From Bradyrhizobium sp. (GTDB lineage Bacteria > Pseudomonadota > Alphaproteobacteria > Rhizobiales > Xanthobacteraceae): DNA of 64,000 nt. Positions 38,127-46,608 of this stretch are shown here, piece by piece. A model generated the notes under the pieces. It was not told where the DNA came from, made no database searches, and worked only from the letters and a program-made list of their open reading frames with translations. The stretch is from NCBI RefSeq assembly GCF_030654605.1, contig NZ_JAURXB010000114.1, positions 21,290 through 85,289 of the forward strand, given 5' to 3'. The position numbers and the translations under genes were made by a program. The stretch's first letter is position 1; the number at the start of each line of letters is the position of its first letter.

Positions 38127-38447
38127 CTATCAACCTTACCGACAGCACGTAGGGCGGATACGGCTCAATGCGCTGCTCTATTGCGCCCTACTGCTATCGA
38201 GCTATTGTCACCTAAGCTACGGATCGTATTTTGACGATGGCAAACCACCTGCTCACAGGCGCCGGCTTTAGTCACAATTGGGGTGGATGGCTCGCCTCTG
38301 AGGCTTTCGCGTACCTGCTCGGTTGCAGCGCGTAGGATGGGTTGAGCCCTTCGCGAAACCCATCATCTTCGTCCTCGCTGATGGGTATCGCTTTCGAGGC
38401 TTGGCATGAATGCCCGCCTCTTTTGCTCCACCCATCCTACATGCCGC
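38127..38447. other. Intergenic region with repeat, after the RES-like gene
   Basis: 321 bases without a credible gene. The first half is unremarkable; the second half is a palindromic repeat (38331-38440) of the CGTAGGATGGG type. The HigA-like gene converges from the right. Confidence 0.5.
38331..38440. repeat. Palindromic intergenic repeat (CGTAGGATGGGT type), copy 1
   Basis: Left end CGTAGGATGGGTTGAGCCCTT and right end TGCTCCACCCATCCTAC are inverted, with further CCCATCATC/GATGGG pairs inside. The same family occurs at 38788-38863. Confidence 0.68.
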
Positions 38448-38735
38448 CTACGCTGCGTCCGCCGGCCTCACGCGTTTTGCAATCTCCGCGCCCTTATCCC
38501 GCACGACGACGCCGATATCATACTGACCCTGCAAATCGAGCCAGAACGGCGCGCCATTGCCAAAGTAGTGTCCAAGGCGAACAGCCGTATCGGCGGTGAT
38601 CGAGCGGCGGCCGTTGAGAATGTCCGTCACGCGGCCCGAGGGCACGCCGATATCGAGTGACAGCCGGTTGGCGCTGAGCTTGCGGGCTGTCAGCTCGCGC
38701 TTCAACAAGCGCCCGGGGTGTACGACAGGAGCCAT
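38448..38735 (-). CDS. HigA-family antitoxin / XRE DNA-binding protein, orphan
   Basis: 95 residues. HigA/VapI pattern: VHPGRLLKRELTARKLSANRLSLDIGVPSGRVTDILNGRRSITADTAVRLGHYFGNGAPFWLDLQGQYD, an XRE helix-turn-helix followed by the FW-x-x-LQ-x-x-YD motif. HigA normally follows a higB RelE-like toxin gene, but the 130 bases upstream hold only a palindromic repeat and then an unrelated ATPase gene. Either the toxin was lost or this acts as a lone regulator. It is flanked by two repeats of the same family, a possible route of deletion. Confidence 0.85.
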   Translation of the reverse strand: MAPVVHPGRLLKRELTARKLSANRLSLDIGVPSGRVTDILNGRRSITADTAVRLGHYFGNGAPFWLDLQGQYDIGVVVRDKGAEIAKRVRPADAA

Positions 38736-38787
38736 GATGATCGATCAACCTCTGTGGTGGCCCACGATTTCACTGCGGCACCCAGCG

Positions 38788-38863
38788 CGTAGGATGGGTG
38801 GAGCGTAGCGATACCCATCATCTTCACAAACGGTGGGTTTCGCTACGCTCTACCCACCCTACG
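38788..38863. repeat. Palindromic intergenic repeat (CGTAGGATGGGT type), copy 2
   Basis: CGTAGGATGGGTGGAGCGTAGCG at the left end (first 20 bases given at 38788-38807) mirrors CGCTACGCTCTACCCACCCTACG at the right end. Compact 76-base version of copy 1, on the other side of the HigA-like gene. Confidence 0.7.
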
Positions 38864-38870
38864 ATTCACT

Positions 38871-39641
38871 TCACTCCCCCACCACCGCCTCGACGAACCC
38901 CGCCGGATCCTCGCAGAACTCCCGCATGAGCTTGTAGTGGTCCGTGTCCTTCACGCTCACCGGCTCCAGCCCGTATTTTGTCAATCGCAGCAGCCGCGCG
39001 CCGGGATAGGCCATCAGGACAGGCGAATGCGTGGCCATGATGATCTGGCAGTGGCCGGAATTTTCCATCCGCCGCATCAGCTTCAAAAATTCCATCTGTC
39101 GCGAGGGCGACAGCGCGGATTCCGGCTCGTCGAAAATGTAGATGCCCTGGCGCTGGCAGCGTTCTTCGAAGAAGCGCAAAAAACCCTCGCCGTGCGAATG
39201 GGAGAGGAAATCCGGCGGCGGTCCGCTCAGCGGTTCGCGGGCCGCCTCGTCGAGATATCTGGCGACGGAAAAGAAACTCTCGGCGCGGAAGAACCAGCCG
39301 TTGGTGACCTTCGGCAGCCAACTCGCGCGCAGCGCGCTGGAAAGCCGGCCGCCCATCGCCTCGATGGCGATGGAATGATCGACCGGCATATAGCCCTTGC
39401 CGCCGCCGGCTTCGTCGTAGCCGGCGAGCACGGCGATGCCTTCCAGCAAGGTGGATTTGCCGGTGCCGTTTTCGCCCACGATGATGGTAATGGAGCGGTC
39501 GAAGTTCAGATCGAAATCATCCTGCAGGAACGGCAGGCAGAACGGATAGGCCGCACGGTCGGTAATGCGCGACGGCTCAAGCCAGATCCGCCTGAGATAC
39601 GGCGCCGGCAGGTTGATCGGGCGGTTTCGTCTGGAGGCCAT
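38871..39641 (-). CDS. AAA/ABC-type ATPase, predicted stand-alone
   Basis: About 256 residues. Walker A IIVGENGTGKSTLLEGIAVL near 50, Walker B IYIFDEPESALSPSRQMEFL near 165, a switch histidine in IMATHSPVLMAYP, and a short signature region before Walker B (SHGEGFLRFFEERC). This is the compact SMC/RecF-like ATPase type (AAA_21/AAA_23) often annotated as AAA family ATPase. Such proteins occur both in repair and in defence contexts. The start is uncertain: ATG at 39641 is taken, with others upstream. The next gene upstream on the same strand is an unknown 213-residue protein; the gap is 190 bases. Confidence 0.8.
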   Translation of the reverse strand: MASRRNRPINLPAPYLRRIWLEPSRITDRAAYPFCLPFLQDDFDLNFDRSITIIVGENGTGKSTLLEGIAVLAGYDEAGGGKGYMPVDHSIAIEAMGGRLSSALRASWLPKVTNGWFFRAESFFSVARYLDEAAREPLSGPPPDFLSHSHGEGFLRFFEERCQRQGIYIFDEPESALSPSRQMEFLKLMRRMENSGHCQIIMATHSPVLMAYPGARLLRLTKYGLEPVSVKDTDHYKLMREFCEDPAGFVEAVVGE

Positions 39642-39833
39642 CTGTCCGTTCCAAGGGCGCCATCGGAACATAACCGGAACAAAGGTGCTTTGGAAGTCAG
39701 TTCCTCCCAGCTCACAACCTGCTTGAGATGGCTGCCGCCTGGAAACGCGGCGCTCCAAGTCGGAGACAATATACGGTATTTAATTACCTATAGATGCCCG
39801 GCAACCACGCCCCCGCCAGGCCCATCCAGTCAA

Positions 39834-40475
39834 TCATGACAACCCCTCCCCGTTTTGTCGCATAGCATGCCCCTCTATAACGCCAGGTCCCGCGTCCAAT
39901 GCCGAACACGACGGCACGTTACCCTGTTGCCTATTATTTTCTTCTTCGACGCCACGCTCGCGCGGGAGCGTCCCATCTGACCTCAGACTGAACCCCGAAA
40001 ACCGAATCCCCGCATATCGCTGTTCGGGCTTTCCCTCGACGCTGAATCCACGTTTCGCCATCCGGTGTTCTTCTTCCACCGTGATCAGGATCGGCGGATA
40101 TTCGCCAATGATGTAAGCCGCTCGATCGAGGTTCAGGGTTTTTCGCTCATCCAGAAACATCTGATACATCTTGCTGAGCGGGCGGACATGTTCGAACGTG
40201 ACCCTGGTTTTCCAGCCCTTCTCGCCCGCCGCCACGATCAGCCTGGCGGCGTCGCTGGCGCGATGGTACAGGCGCCAGCTCTTGTTCGAGAAGGTGCCGC
40301 CTTCCAGGTAAAGCGAGAGTCCGCGCAGCATTTGCGTGGTCGAAAAGCTCGGCTTGATCCCCGCCTTGGCGCAATCGATCAGCGCCCTGATCAGTATGCG
40401 GGCCTTTCTCGCATCGAGCGATTTATGGTGGATCGAATATCGCGTTTGTCCCGGCAGTGGGGCCATCAAATTCAT
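39834..40475 (-). CDS. Hypothetical protein in accessory region
   Basis: 213 residues, starting at the ATG with GAGG just upstream. N-terminal two thirds are mixed helix and strand (HHKSLDARKARILIRALIDCAKAGIKPSF, then LDERKTLNLDRAAYIIGEYPPILITVEEE). The C-terminal 50 residues look disordered. No catalytic motif or family is evident to me. A strong sigma70-type promoter sits directly upstream inside a dispersed repeat. Next to an AAA ATPase and an orphan HigA, it might belong to an accessory module, but nothing proves it. Confidence 0.55.
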   Translation of the reverse strand: MNLMAPLPGQTRYSIHHKSLDARKARILIRALIDCAKAGIKPSFSTTQMLRGLSLYLEGGTFSNKSWRLYHRASDAARLIVAAGEKGWKTRVTFEHVRPLSKMYQMFLDERKTLNLDRAAYIIGEYPPILITVEEEHRMAKRGFSVEGKPEQRYAGIRFSGFSLRSDGTLPRERGVEEENNRQQGNVPSCSALDAGPGVIEGHAMRQNGEGLS

Positions 40476-40507
40476 TTTGCCTCGCAAGGGCGATTCCGTC
40501 GGCCTTG

Positions 40508-40536
40508 ATTATACAACAAATCGACCCGACGGGCAA
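40508..40536 (-). promoter_or_regulatory. Sigma70-like promoter of the hypothetical gene
   Basis: Minus strand TTGCCC (40536-40531), 17-base spacer, perfect TATAAT (40513-40508), about 33 bases before the start codon. It lies in the repeat, so the repeat appears to have supplied the promoter. Confidence 0.65.
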
Positions 40537-40541
40537 ATCAC

Positions 40542-40600
40542 TTCTGTTTACCAGAATTCGTGTCAAGCCCTTCGGTGAAAAATATTTCTGTTTTCCAGAA
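40542..40600. promoter_or_regulatory. Paired TTCTG-N5-CAGAA palindromes
   Basis: TTCTGTTTACCAGAA (40542-40556) and TTCTGTTTTCCAGAA (40586-40600), 44 bases apart, just upstream of the -35 above. They could be operators, or simply internal features of the dispersed repeat. Confidence 0.4.
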
Positions 40601-40850
40601 TTACAAATTGGGTTATACAATCGGCCATCCCGTCCCATTCAGAGGGGACGTTTCGCGAACGTCACGGACGTCGGGGGCGGGGATGCGGTGGACGCAGCGG
40701 CGCGCGAGACGGGCGGGTTTGCGGCGGATGGCGAAATCGTGTGGTTCCGACACCCCAAAGGCAGGTGTCAAGCCTGTGGTCAGTCCCGCAGGCGACGGTG
40801 GCAAAAGTGCAGGGCTCACCGAGAAGAGCACGTATAAGCCTTAAACCATC

Positions 40851-40961
40851 GCGCAGGGAAAGCCGGATGCCTCCGCTTCACCTGTATGCTCGTGTGCCGC
40901 CTACCTCTACCCTATTGCACACGAGACCGCGGGTGCAGCGCGCACCCGGCTTTCCCTGCGC
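40851..40961. repeat. Large palindrome (16-bp perfect arms)
   Basis: GCGCAGGGAAAGCCGG (40851-40866) is the exact reverse complement of 40946-40961. Inside, CTCGTGTGC (40889-40897) pairs with GCACACGAG (40917-40925). Probably the end of a longer dispersed element. Confidence 0.8.
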
Positions 40962-41058
40962 CCTCTCTATTCTTGAGGGCAAACGGTTTGGAAAACTTCG
41001 GGCGCATGGCGCCGCGAGAACGTCAACGCATGTTCGGCTGTTTGATAACGCCCCCAGT

Positions 41059-41162
41059 CGTCATCGCCCGGCTCGACCGGGCGACCCAGTATTCCAGAGA
41101 CGGCAACAATAGAGCCGAGAGAGCGTGGCGTACTGGATCCCCCGCCTACGCGGGGGACGACG
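41059..41162. repeat. Palindromic repeat (CGTCATC ... CCAGTATTCCAGAGACG ... type), copy 1
   Basis: Left CGTCATCGCCCGG ... CCCAGTATTCCAGAGACGG, right CGTACTGGATCCCCCGCC and GGGGGACGACG. The same unit occurs at 53487-53590 and, diverged, at 60780-60907. Confidence 0.75.
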
Positions 41163-41221
41163 GTTGGAGGGTGTGCACGTTTGGATTGCCGCCGTTGCGA
41201 GCGAAGCGAAACTCGCCTGCC

Positions 41222-42082
41222 CTACGCCAACACTTCCAGCACCAACTCCATCGTCATCAGCACCGGATTGTCGCCGCGCTTGAGCCGGCCCTCGGCGAGG
41301 CCGCCGGTGTAGTCGACGACGGCAATGTCCAGCTCGGCTTCGAGCGTGCCACCTGCCCCCGCCGCGATGACTCCCGAACGGATCGCGAGTTCGGTCGCGA
41401 ATGGTTCGACGATGCGGCCGTCCGCGAAGCGCACGCCGATCGTGCTGCCGACGCCGCCGTGCAGCTTCGCGTGCGTGATACCGCGCTCATGGCAGAACGC
41501 CTCCAGCGCGCCGGCAAAATCCTGGTTCGGCCGCAGCCGCAGCGCGAAAGCGCGGCTGGTCGTCTCGGCGGCAGAGGTCGCGCACGCAACCGGCCCGAAC
41601 AATTTGAAATTGGTCTCGGGATCGGGCTCGCCCAAAAATACCGCGCCGTCGATTCCGAATGCCTCCACCACAAACGGCTCGGCGACCATGGTCTCCTCGG
41701 GCAGGATATGGCCGCCGCCGGCACGGCCGTCGGCCTCCAGCCACAGTGCGTGGCAATGAAAGAACGGCGCGCCGTCGCGCTGCCCCAGGGTCATGGCGCC
41801 GCTCTGGAGCTGCGTGACACCGGCGGGCCGGAAGGTGTCGCTGTAGAATGCGGCGTTGTCGCCGGTCTTCGACAGCGCCGGCATCACATAGGCGAAGGGG
41901 CCGAGCGCCCCGCTCTGCATGTTCATTACGCCGCCGGCAAAACCCTGCGCCGCAAAGCCGCGGCGCGCGGCTTCCAGCAGCGGCAGGCCGGCTTCCAGAG
42001 TGAAGGCGAACGCGCGGCCCCGGGCCTCCACCCACTGGATACGCTCGGGCGCCGGCGGGCCGGGCTGCTTTATCAACCGCAT
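41222..42082 (-). CDS. PPC/DUF296 domain protein (two tandem domains)
   Basis: 286 residues with two similar halves. Each half has the AT-hook-associated PPC/DUF296 pattern: a loop with histidines (FHCHALWLEADGRAGGGHI and ITHAKLHGGVGSTIGVRF), followed by a V-x-E-F strand motif. Such folds form trimers and can be DNA- or metal-binding, or enzymes. Its ATG overlaps the stop of the upstream acyl-CoA synthetase gene (TGATG), so the two are translationally coupled and probably serve the same pathway. Role unknown. Confidence 0.72.
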   Translation of the reverse strand: MRLIKQPGPPAPERIQWVEARGRAFAFTLEAGLPLLEAARRGFAAQGFAGGVMNMQSGALGPFAYVMPALSKTGDNAAFYSDTFRPAGVTQLQSGAMTLGQRDGAPFFHCHALWLEADGRAGGGHILPEETMVAEPFVVEAFGIDGAVFLGEPDPETNFKLFGPVACATSAAETTSRAFALRLRPNQDFAGALEAFCHERGITHAKLHGGVGSTIGVRFADGRIVEPFATELAIRSGVIAAGAGGTLEAELDIAVVDYTGGLAEGRLKRGDNPVLMTMELVLEVLA

Positions 42083-43677
42083 CAGCTGCCCTGCTTCGCG
42101 TCAACACCGAGCAGGCCGCGCGCCTCGAGTTCATCGCGCACCAGCCGCTTCGGAATCTTGCCGTAGCCGGATTTCGGCAGCGCCTCCCAGAAGAAGAACC
42201 GCTTCGGCATCTTGTAGCGCGGCACTTTTGTAGCCAGGAAGGTGGCGAGTTCGAGCTCGCTCACCGCGGCCGAACCTTCGCGCGCCACGCAGACGGCGAT
42301 ACCGACCTCACCCCAGACCGGGTCCGGCACGCCGACGATCGCGACCTCGCCTATTCCGGGATGCGTCAGAATCTTCTCCTCCACCTCGCGCGGATAGATG
42401 TTGGAGCCGCCCGAGATGTACATGTCCGAGGCGCGGCCGGTGATGTAGACAAAACCTTCGTCATCGACATGGCCGAGATCGCCGGTGCGGAACCAGCCGT
42501 CGCGAAACGCCTTGGCGTTGGCTTCGGGATTGTCGTAGTAGCCGGCGAACACGGCGGGGCCGATCACGCAGATTTCGCCGGTCTCGAAGGCCTTGAGCTC
42601 GCGCCCGTCATCGCCCTGGATCGAGACCTGCATGCCGGTGCGTTCATAGCCGCAGGAGCCGATCCGCGCCCGCGGCCCGTCCTCGGCATCGTGCAATTCC
42701 CGCGGCAGCACCGTGATGTTGCCGGTGACCTCGCCAAGCCCGAAATACTGCACCAGCACCTTGCCGAGTTTCGTCAGTGCCGCCTTCTGGTCCTCGCGGT
42801 ACATCGGCGCCCCCGCATAGATGATGTAGCGCAGCGAGGAATGGTCGAAACGATCGACCGCGGGATGCTCGACCATCATCTTCAGGATGGTCGGCACGGT
42901 AAAGATATTGGTGACGCGGTGGCTCTCGATCAAGCGGAACGCCTCGTTGATGTCGAACCGCTCCGACGGCAGCAGGATGGTCGGCACGCCGCGCGCGACC
43001 TGCACCAGCTGGTGCACGCCGGCGCCGTGCGACAGCGGCGCCACCACCAGCGATGCATCGTTCTCCGTGGTGCCCGGCATCAGGTCGGCCAGATGATTGG
43101 TCACCACAAACGCCATCTGGCCATGGGTCAGCACCGCCGCCTTGGATCGCCCGGTGGTGCCGGAAGTGAAGAAGAACCAGCAGGGATCGTCGTAGTCGAC
43201 GGCGGCGTTTTCGAACCTGGCACCCGCATGCGCCGATATGACCTCGCTCACCGACTTCTCGGCGAAGGCGCCCTCGCCGATCCGCCAGGTGAATTCGAGC
43301 GCCGGGCTCGCCGCCTTGACGGCCGCCGCATGGTCGGGAAAATCGCCGTGGCAGAGAAATGCCTTCGCGCCGGAGGCGGTCGCGAGATACGCCACCTCGT
43401 CCGGCATCAGCCTGAAGTTGGTGGGAACCCAGACCGCGCCGAGCCGAAACGCCGCGAACATCGACCAGAACATCTCGTCGCAATTCTTGGAATGCACGAG
43501 GATGCGGTCGCCCTTGACGATGCCGCTTGCCGCGAGGGCTGCCGCCAGCGCCGAGACGTGGTCGTCGATCTCGCGCCAGTTCCAGGACCTGTCGCCCCAG
43601 ATGAAGCCCGGGCGGTCGCCGTGGCGGCGGGCATTTTGCGTCAGCATGTAAGCGAGGTTCATGACCCGGCGGGACAT
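42082..43677 (-). CDS. AMP-dependent acyl-CoA synthetase/ligase
   Basis: About 531 residues. AMP-binding motif FFFTSGTTGRSKAAVLTHGQM near 150, YFGLGEVTGNITVL, TGDLGHVDDEGFVYITGRASDMYISGGSNIYPREVE and the final GKIPKRLVRDEL lysine. Activates a carboxylic acid as an adenylate and transfers it to CoA; substrate uncertain (medium- or long-chain fatty acid or aryl acid). Several start codons are possible; MSRRVMNLAYMLTQNARRHG is favoured because the family begins about there. Divergent from a potassium-channel-type gene. Confidence 0.9.
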   Translation of the reverse strand: MSRRVMNLAYMLTQNARRHGDRPGFIWGDRSWNWREIDDHVSALAAALAASGIVKGDRILVHSKNCDEMFWSMFAAFRLGAVWVPTNFRLMPDEVAYLATASGAKAFLCHGDFPDHAAAVKAASPALEFTWRIGEGAFAEKSVSEVISAHAGARFENAAVDYDDPCWFFFTSGTTGRSKAAVLTHGQMAFVVTNHLADLMPGTTENDASLVVAPLSHGAGVHQLVQVARGVPTILLPSERFDINEAFRLIESHRVTNIFTVPTILKMMVEHPAVDRFDHSSLRYIIYAGAPMYREDQKAALTKLGKVLVQYFGLGEVTGNITVLPRELHDAEDGPRARIGSCGYERTGMQVSIQGDDGRELKAFETGEICVIGPAVFAGYYDNPEANAKAFRDGWFRTGDLGHVDDEGFVYITGRASDMYISGGSNIYPREVEEKILTHPGIGEVAIVGVPDPVWGEVGIAVCVAREGSAAVSELELATFLATKVPRYKMPKRFFFWEALPKSGYGKIPKRLVRDELEARGLLGVDAKQGS

Positions 43678-43829
43678 GCGCAGGATGCCGCCGGTGGGTG
43701 CGGCAGCGGGTACGGGTTCGATCACGTCGACGGCTCCGGAAATTGAAAGCTTCTGCATGGCAAATCTGGCGACGATGTTTCGCCGATCCGCGATTGCAAT
43801 CATAGTCCTAAACGGATGAAGATGTCGCC

Positions 43830-44621
43830 ATGACCTTCGCTTCCATGACCTTCCATTCGCTGAAGAGCAGCATCCGCCGCCTCTACGAAGGCGCGACGCC
43901 GCGCGGGGTCCGTTTCCGCTATGCCCTGCTGGGGTTCGATATCGTCACGGTGCTGTTCATCATCGCGACCTCGTTCCTGCCCTCCAGCCAGACCATCGAG
44001 GCGCTCGACGTCCTGTTCGGCATCGGGATTCTTGCCGATTTCGCCGCGCGACTGCTGGTCAGCCGGCATCGGTTGCGCGAATTCACCCGGTTTTCGACGT
44101 GGACCGATGTGGTTGCCATCGTCTCGTTCCTCGCGCCGCTGGCGGGAGAAGCCGGCGGCTTTCTTCGCATCCTGCGAACCTTGCGGCTGCTGCGCGACTA
44201 TCAGATGCTGGTGCGCCTGCGCACCGATAGCTCGTTCTTCCGGCGCAATGAAGATGTCATCTTCGCCGTCACCAACCTCGCGGTATTCATCTTCGTGATG
44301 ACCGCGATCGTCTACGAGACCCAGAAATTTCGCAACGATCAGATCACGAATTATGCCGACGCGCTGTACTTCACGGTCACGGCGCTGACCACCACCGGCT
44401 TCGGCGACATCACCCTGCCCGGCACGCTCGGCCGCCTGATCTCGGTCGTCATCATGATTTTCGGCGTTACCCTGTTCTTCAATCTCGCCCGTGCGCTGCT
44501 CAACCCGAACAAGGTCCGGTTTCCCTGCCCGTCCTGCGGCCTGCAGCGCCACGACAGCGACGCCGTGCATTGCAAGGCGTGTGGCGTGGTGCTGAATATT
44601 CCCGACGAGGGCCATTCCTGA
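43830..44621 (+). CDS. Voltage-gated-type K+ channel with C-terminal zinc ribbon
   Basis: 263 residues. Six-helix channel: S1 LLGFDIVTVLFIIATSF, S4-like RILRTLRLLRDYQMLVRLR with regular arginines, and the pore loop ALYFTVTALTTTGFGDITLPG with selectivity filter TTGFGD (commonly TVGYGD), then the last helix LISVVIMIFGVTLFFNLARA. The C-terminal 40 residues hold CPSCGLQRHDSDAVHCKACG, a zinc ribbon on the cytoplasmic side, in place of the usual RCK or cyclic-nucleotide domain. Single gene, divergent from the acyl-CoA synthetase. Confidence 0.88.
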   Translation: MTFASMTFHSLKSSIRRLYEGATPRGVRFRYALLGFDIVTVLFIIATSFLPSSQTIEALDVLFGIGILADFAARLLVSRHRLREFTRFSTWTDVVAIVSFLAPLAGEAGGFLRILRTLRLLRDYQMLVRLRTDSSFFRRNEDVIFAVTNLAVFIFVMTAIVYETQKFRNDQITNYADALYFTVTALTTTGFGDITLPGTLGRLISVVIMIFGVTLFFNLARALLNPNKVRFPCPSCGLQRHDSDAVHCKACGVVLNIPDEGHS

Positions 44622-44642
44622 GCCGGCGTGACGGCGGCATCC

Positions 44643-44771
44643 TCAGCGCAAGCCTGTCCCGCCGCAGCGCTGGCATTTCACCACCTTGTCGCCCTTCTTC
44701 AGCAGGCCCTTGCCCTCGCAATTCTTGCATTTCTGCTTCTTCTTGATGTTGGGGCCCTTTTGGCTCGTCAT
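44643..44771 (-). CDS. 42-residue zinc-finger-like protein (CxxCxGxG type)
   Basis: Starts MTSQKGPNIKKKQK with GGAG seven bases upstream of the ATG. Two CxxCxG repeats (CKNCEGKGLL and CQRCGGTGLR) like one half of a DnaJ central zinc domain. Basic N-terminus. Too short for most gene finders; probably a small RNA- or protein-binding zinc finger. Tail-to-tail with the channel gene. Confidence 0.68.
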   Translation of the reverse strand: MTSQKGPNIKKKQKCKNCEGKGLLKKGDKVVKCQRCGGTGLR

Positions 44772-44993
44772 GACGTTCTCCAGAGCGGAAGCGCTGCGGC
44801 GCCGGCAAGACGACCGCGTCCGCGCCATCAGCTTATAGGCTGATCCGGCCGGCTTGAGGACAGCCATGATGGCTCGCCGGATGCCGGTTCTGGACCACCA
44901 GCGGCCGACGGCGCGCCCTCGCGTTCAAGAACTGGCGTCCGGACGAAACCCGCCGGTCCGTTGTCAAAACCGGCGGGCCCGACCCGTGGGCGG

Positions 44994-45389
44994 CTATTGC
45001 CCGTGCCTGGCCAGATCCTGCTCGTTCAAATCCCAGTCCTGCCACAGCTGCAGGGCGGCGAGCAGCAACACCAGCCCGCCAAGACCGAGGTGCCAGATGC
45101 CGAGCGTGCCGGAATAGCCGAGGACATAGGGCGAGGCGATCAGCCACAACCCGGCCAGGAGTTCGACCACCTCCTCCCAACGCTGCAGCGCCACATATTC
45201 AAGCTGGGCGAGGCCGAACACCAGGATGCCGATCGCAAACGCATTCAGGATCACGAAGCCGCGCTCCGCATCACCCCCATGGTCTGGCTCGGTCGGGAAC
45301 CATGGCGACAACGCGATCAGCAATCCAAGCAGCATTCCGCACCAGTCTTCCCAGGTTCGATGCGTGTCCAAAAAACGAAAAGTCGACAT
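44994..45389 (-). CDS. SPW-repeat membrane protein
   Basis: 131 residues with four membrane helices in two repeats. Each carries the SPW motif: LLGLLIALSPWFP and LLAGLWLIASPYVLGYSG (SPY in the second). The N-terminus THRTWEDWCGMLLG is typical of the family. Inner-membrane protein of unknown role. The ribosome site is weak. Confidence 0.82.
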   Translation of the reverse strand: MSTFRFLDTHRTWEDWCGMLLGLLIALSPWFPTEPDHGGDAERGFVILNAFAIGILVFGLAQLEYVALQRWEEVVELLAGLWLIASPYVLGYSGTLGIWHLGLGGLVLLLAALQLWQDWDLNEQDLARHGQ

Positions 45390-45559
45390 TGTAAACCTCC
45401 CTTCAAAAGAGGCATACGTCAGCGGCTGCCGAGCATGACACTCCGACTGTCAGGCGACCGGTCCGGCCGCATCGGGGGCGTATGTCTTCCCAAGACGTGG
45501 GGAAGGCTTTGGCGCATGCAAGACCGGATCAGGGCGTAATTGCGCTGGCAGCGGGCTGG

Positions 45560-46504
45560 CTACGGCGTCGCCCCGAGCTGTCGCAGGCTCGCGCGCGCCG
45601 TCGAAAGATCCGGGCGCAGTTCCAGCGCCTTCCTGAAATCGGCGATCGCGCCCGCTTTGTCGCCGAGCCGCAATTTCGCCTGCCCGCGGTTGTTCCAGGA
45701 AAACACGTCGGCCGGATCGTATTGCACCGCCTTGTCGTAATCGGCGAGGCCACCCGCGTTGTCGCCCTTGTAGAGCCGGATCATGCCGCGATTGCGCCAG
45801 CCGCGCGCGTCGGTCGGCGCCAGCCTGATCACTTCGGCATAATCGGCGGCGGCACGGTCGAGCTGTTCGGAATCGCGCCAGGCATTGCCGCGGTTGATAT
45901 AGGCGAGCACACCGGGCCTGAGCCTGATCTGCACGCTGTAGTCCTCGATCGCGCGCGCCATGTCGCGCTTGCGATAATGGAGATAGCCGCGATTGCCGTA
46001 GGCGATGGCCAGTGCGGGATCGTGTTTGATGGCGGCATTGAAATCGGTCAAGGCGCGCTCCAGATCGCCTCTGCCGGCCCAGGCGTCGCCGCGATTGTTG
46101 TAGGCCAGCGCGAAGCCGGGGTCGATGCGGAGCGCCTCGTCATAGTCGGCCATGGCACGGTCGAGGTCGCGCTTGATGGCGTAGACACGGCCGCGGTTGG
46201 TATGGGCGCATGGATAGGCCGGGTTGAGCCGGATGGCCTCGTTGAGATCGGCGAGCGCGGCATCGAGGTCGCGCTTTTCGGTCAGACCATGGCCGCGGTT
46301 GCAGAACGCCGCCGCGAGCTTGCGGCCGGTCTCCGCCCTGGCGTCGATTACCGACGAGCACGCCGACACGCGTTCATCAGGCGTGGAAGTCGCGCCGATG
46401 CACGCCTGCCATGACCGGTTAGCTTGGGCACCTGCCGTTGACGGCAGTGAGAGCGTCATTGCTGCGCCCAACAGCGCAGCGGTCAGGCCGGCCGAAATAC
46501 GCAT
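45560..46504 (-). CDS. Secreted tetratricopeptide-repeat protein
   Basis: 314 residues. Signal peptide (GLTAALLGAAMTLSLPSTAGAQA) and about seven TPR units with the usual A-x-x-NRG-x-x-Y pattern, for example AFCNRGHGLTEKRDLDAALADLNEAIRLNP and AYNNRGDAWAGRGDLERALTDFNAAIKHDP. Periplasmic scaffold. The start is set at the ATG preceded by GGAGGG nine bases upstream; an ATG eight codons earlier is less likely. Function unknown. Confidence 0.88.
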   Translation of the reverse strand: MRISAGLTAALLGAAMTLSLPSTAGAQANRSWQACIGATSTPDERVSACSSVIDARAETGRKLAAAFCNRGHGLTEKRDLDAALADLNEAIRLNPAYPCAHTNRGRVYAIKRDLDRAMADYDEALRIDPGFALAYNNRGDAWAGRGDLERALTDFNAAIKHDPALAIAYGNRGYLHYRKRDMARAIEDYSVQIRLRPGVLAYINRGNAWRDSEQLDRAAADYAEVIRLAPTDARGWRNRGMIRLYKGDNAGGLADYDKAVQYDPADVFSWNNRGQAKLRLGDKAGAIADFRKALELRPDLSTARASLRQLGATP

Positions 46505-46608
46505 ATTCGCAGTCCCTCCATGCGCCACCTCGCTTGGTCGCAGGTTTGCATCGGCGGGTTCACGCCCCTAAATGAGGTAAAGGAAATCGTTGTTGGAGAA
46601 TTCAGCGC

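Larger units (their letters stand above)
40476..41221. other. Repeat-filled intergenic region of about 745 bases
   Basis: No credible gene. From left to right: a promoter facing the hypothetical gene, two TTCTG-N5-CAGAA palindromes, a stretch resembling a dispersed element I associate with Bradyrhizobiaceae (about 40520-40970, ending in a large palindrome at 40851-40961), and a second palindromic repeat (41059-41162). Confidence 0.6.
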
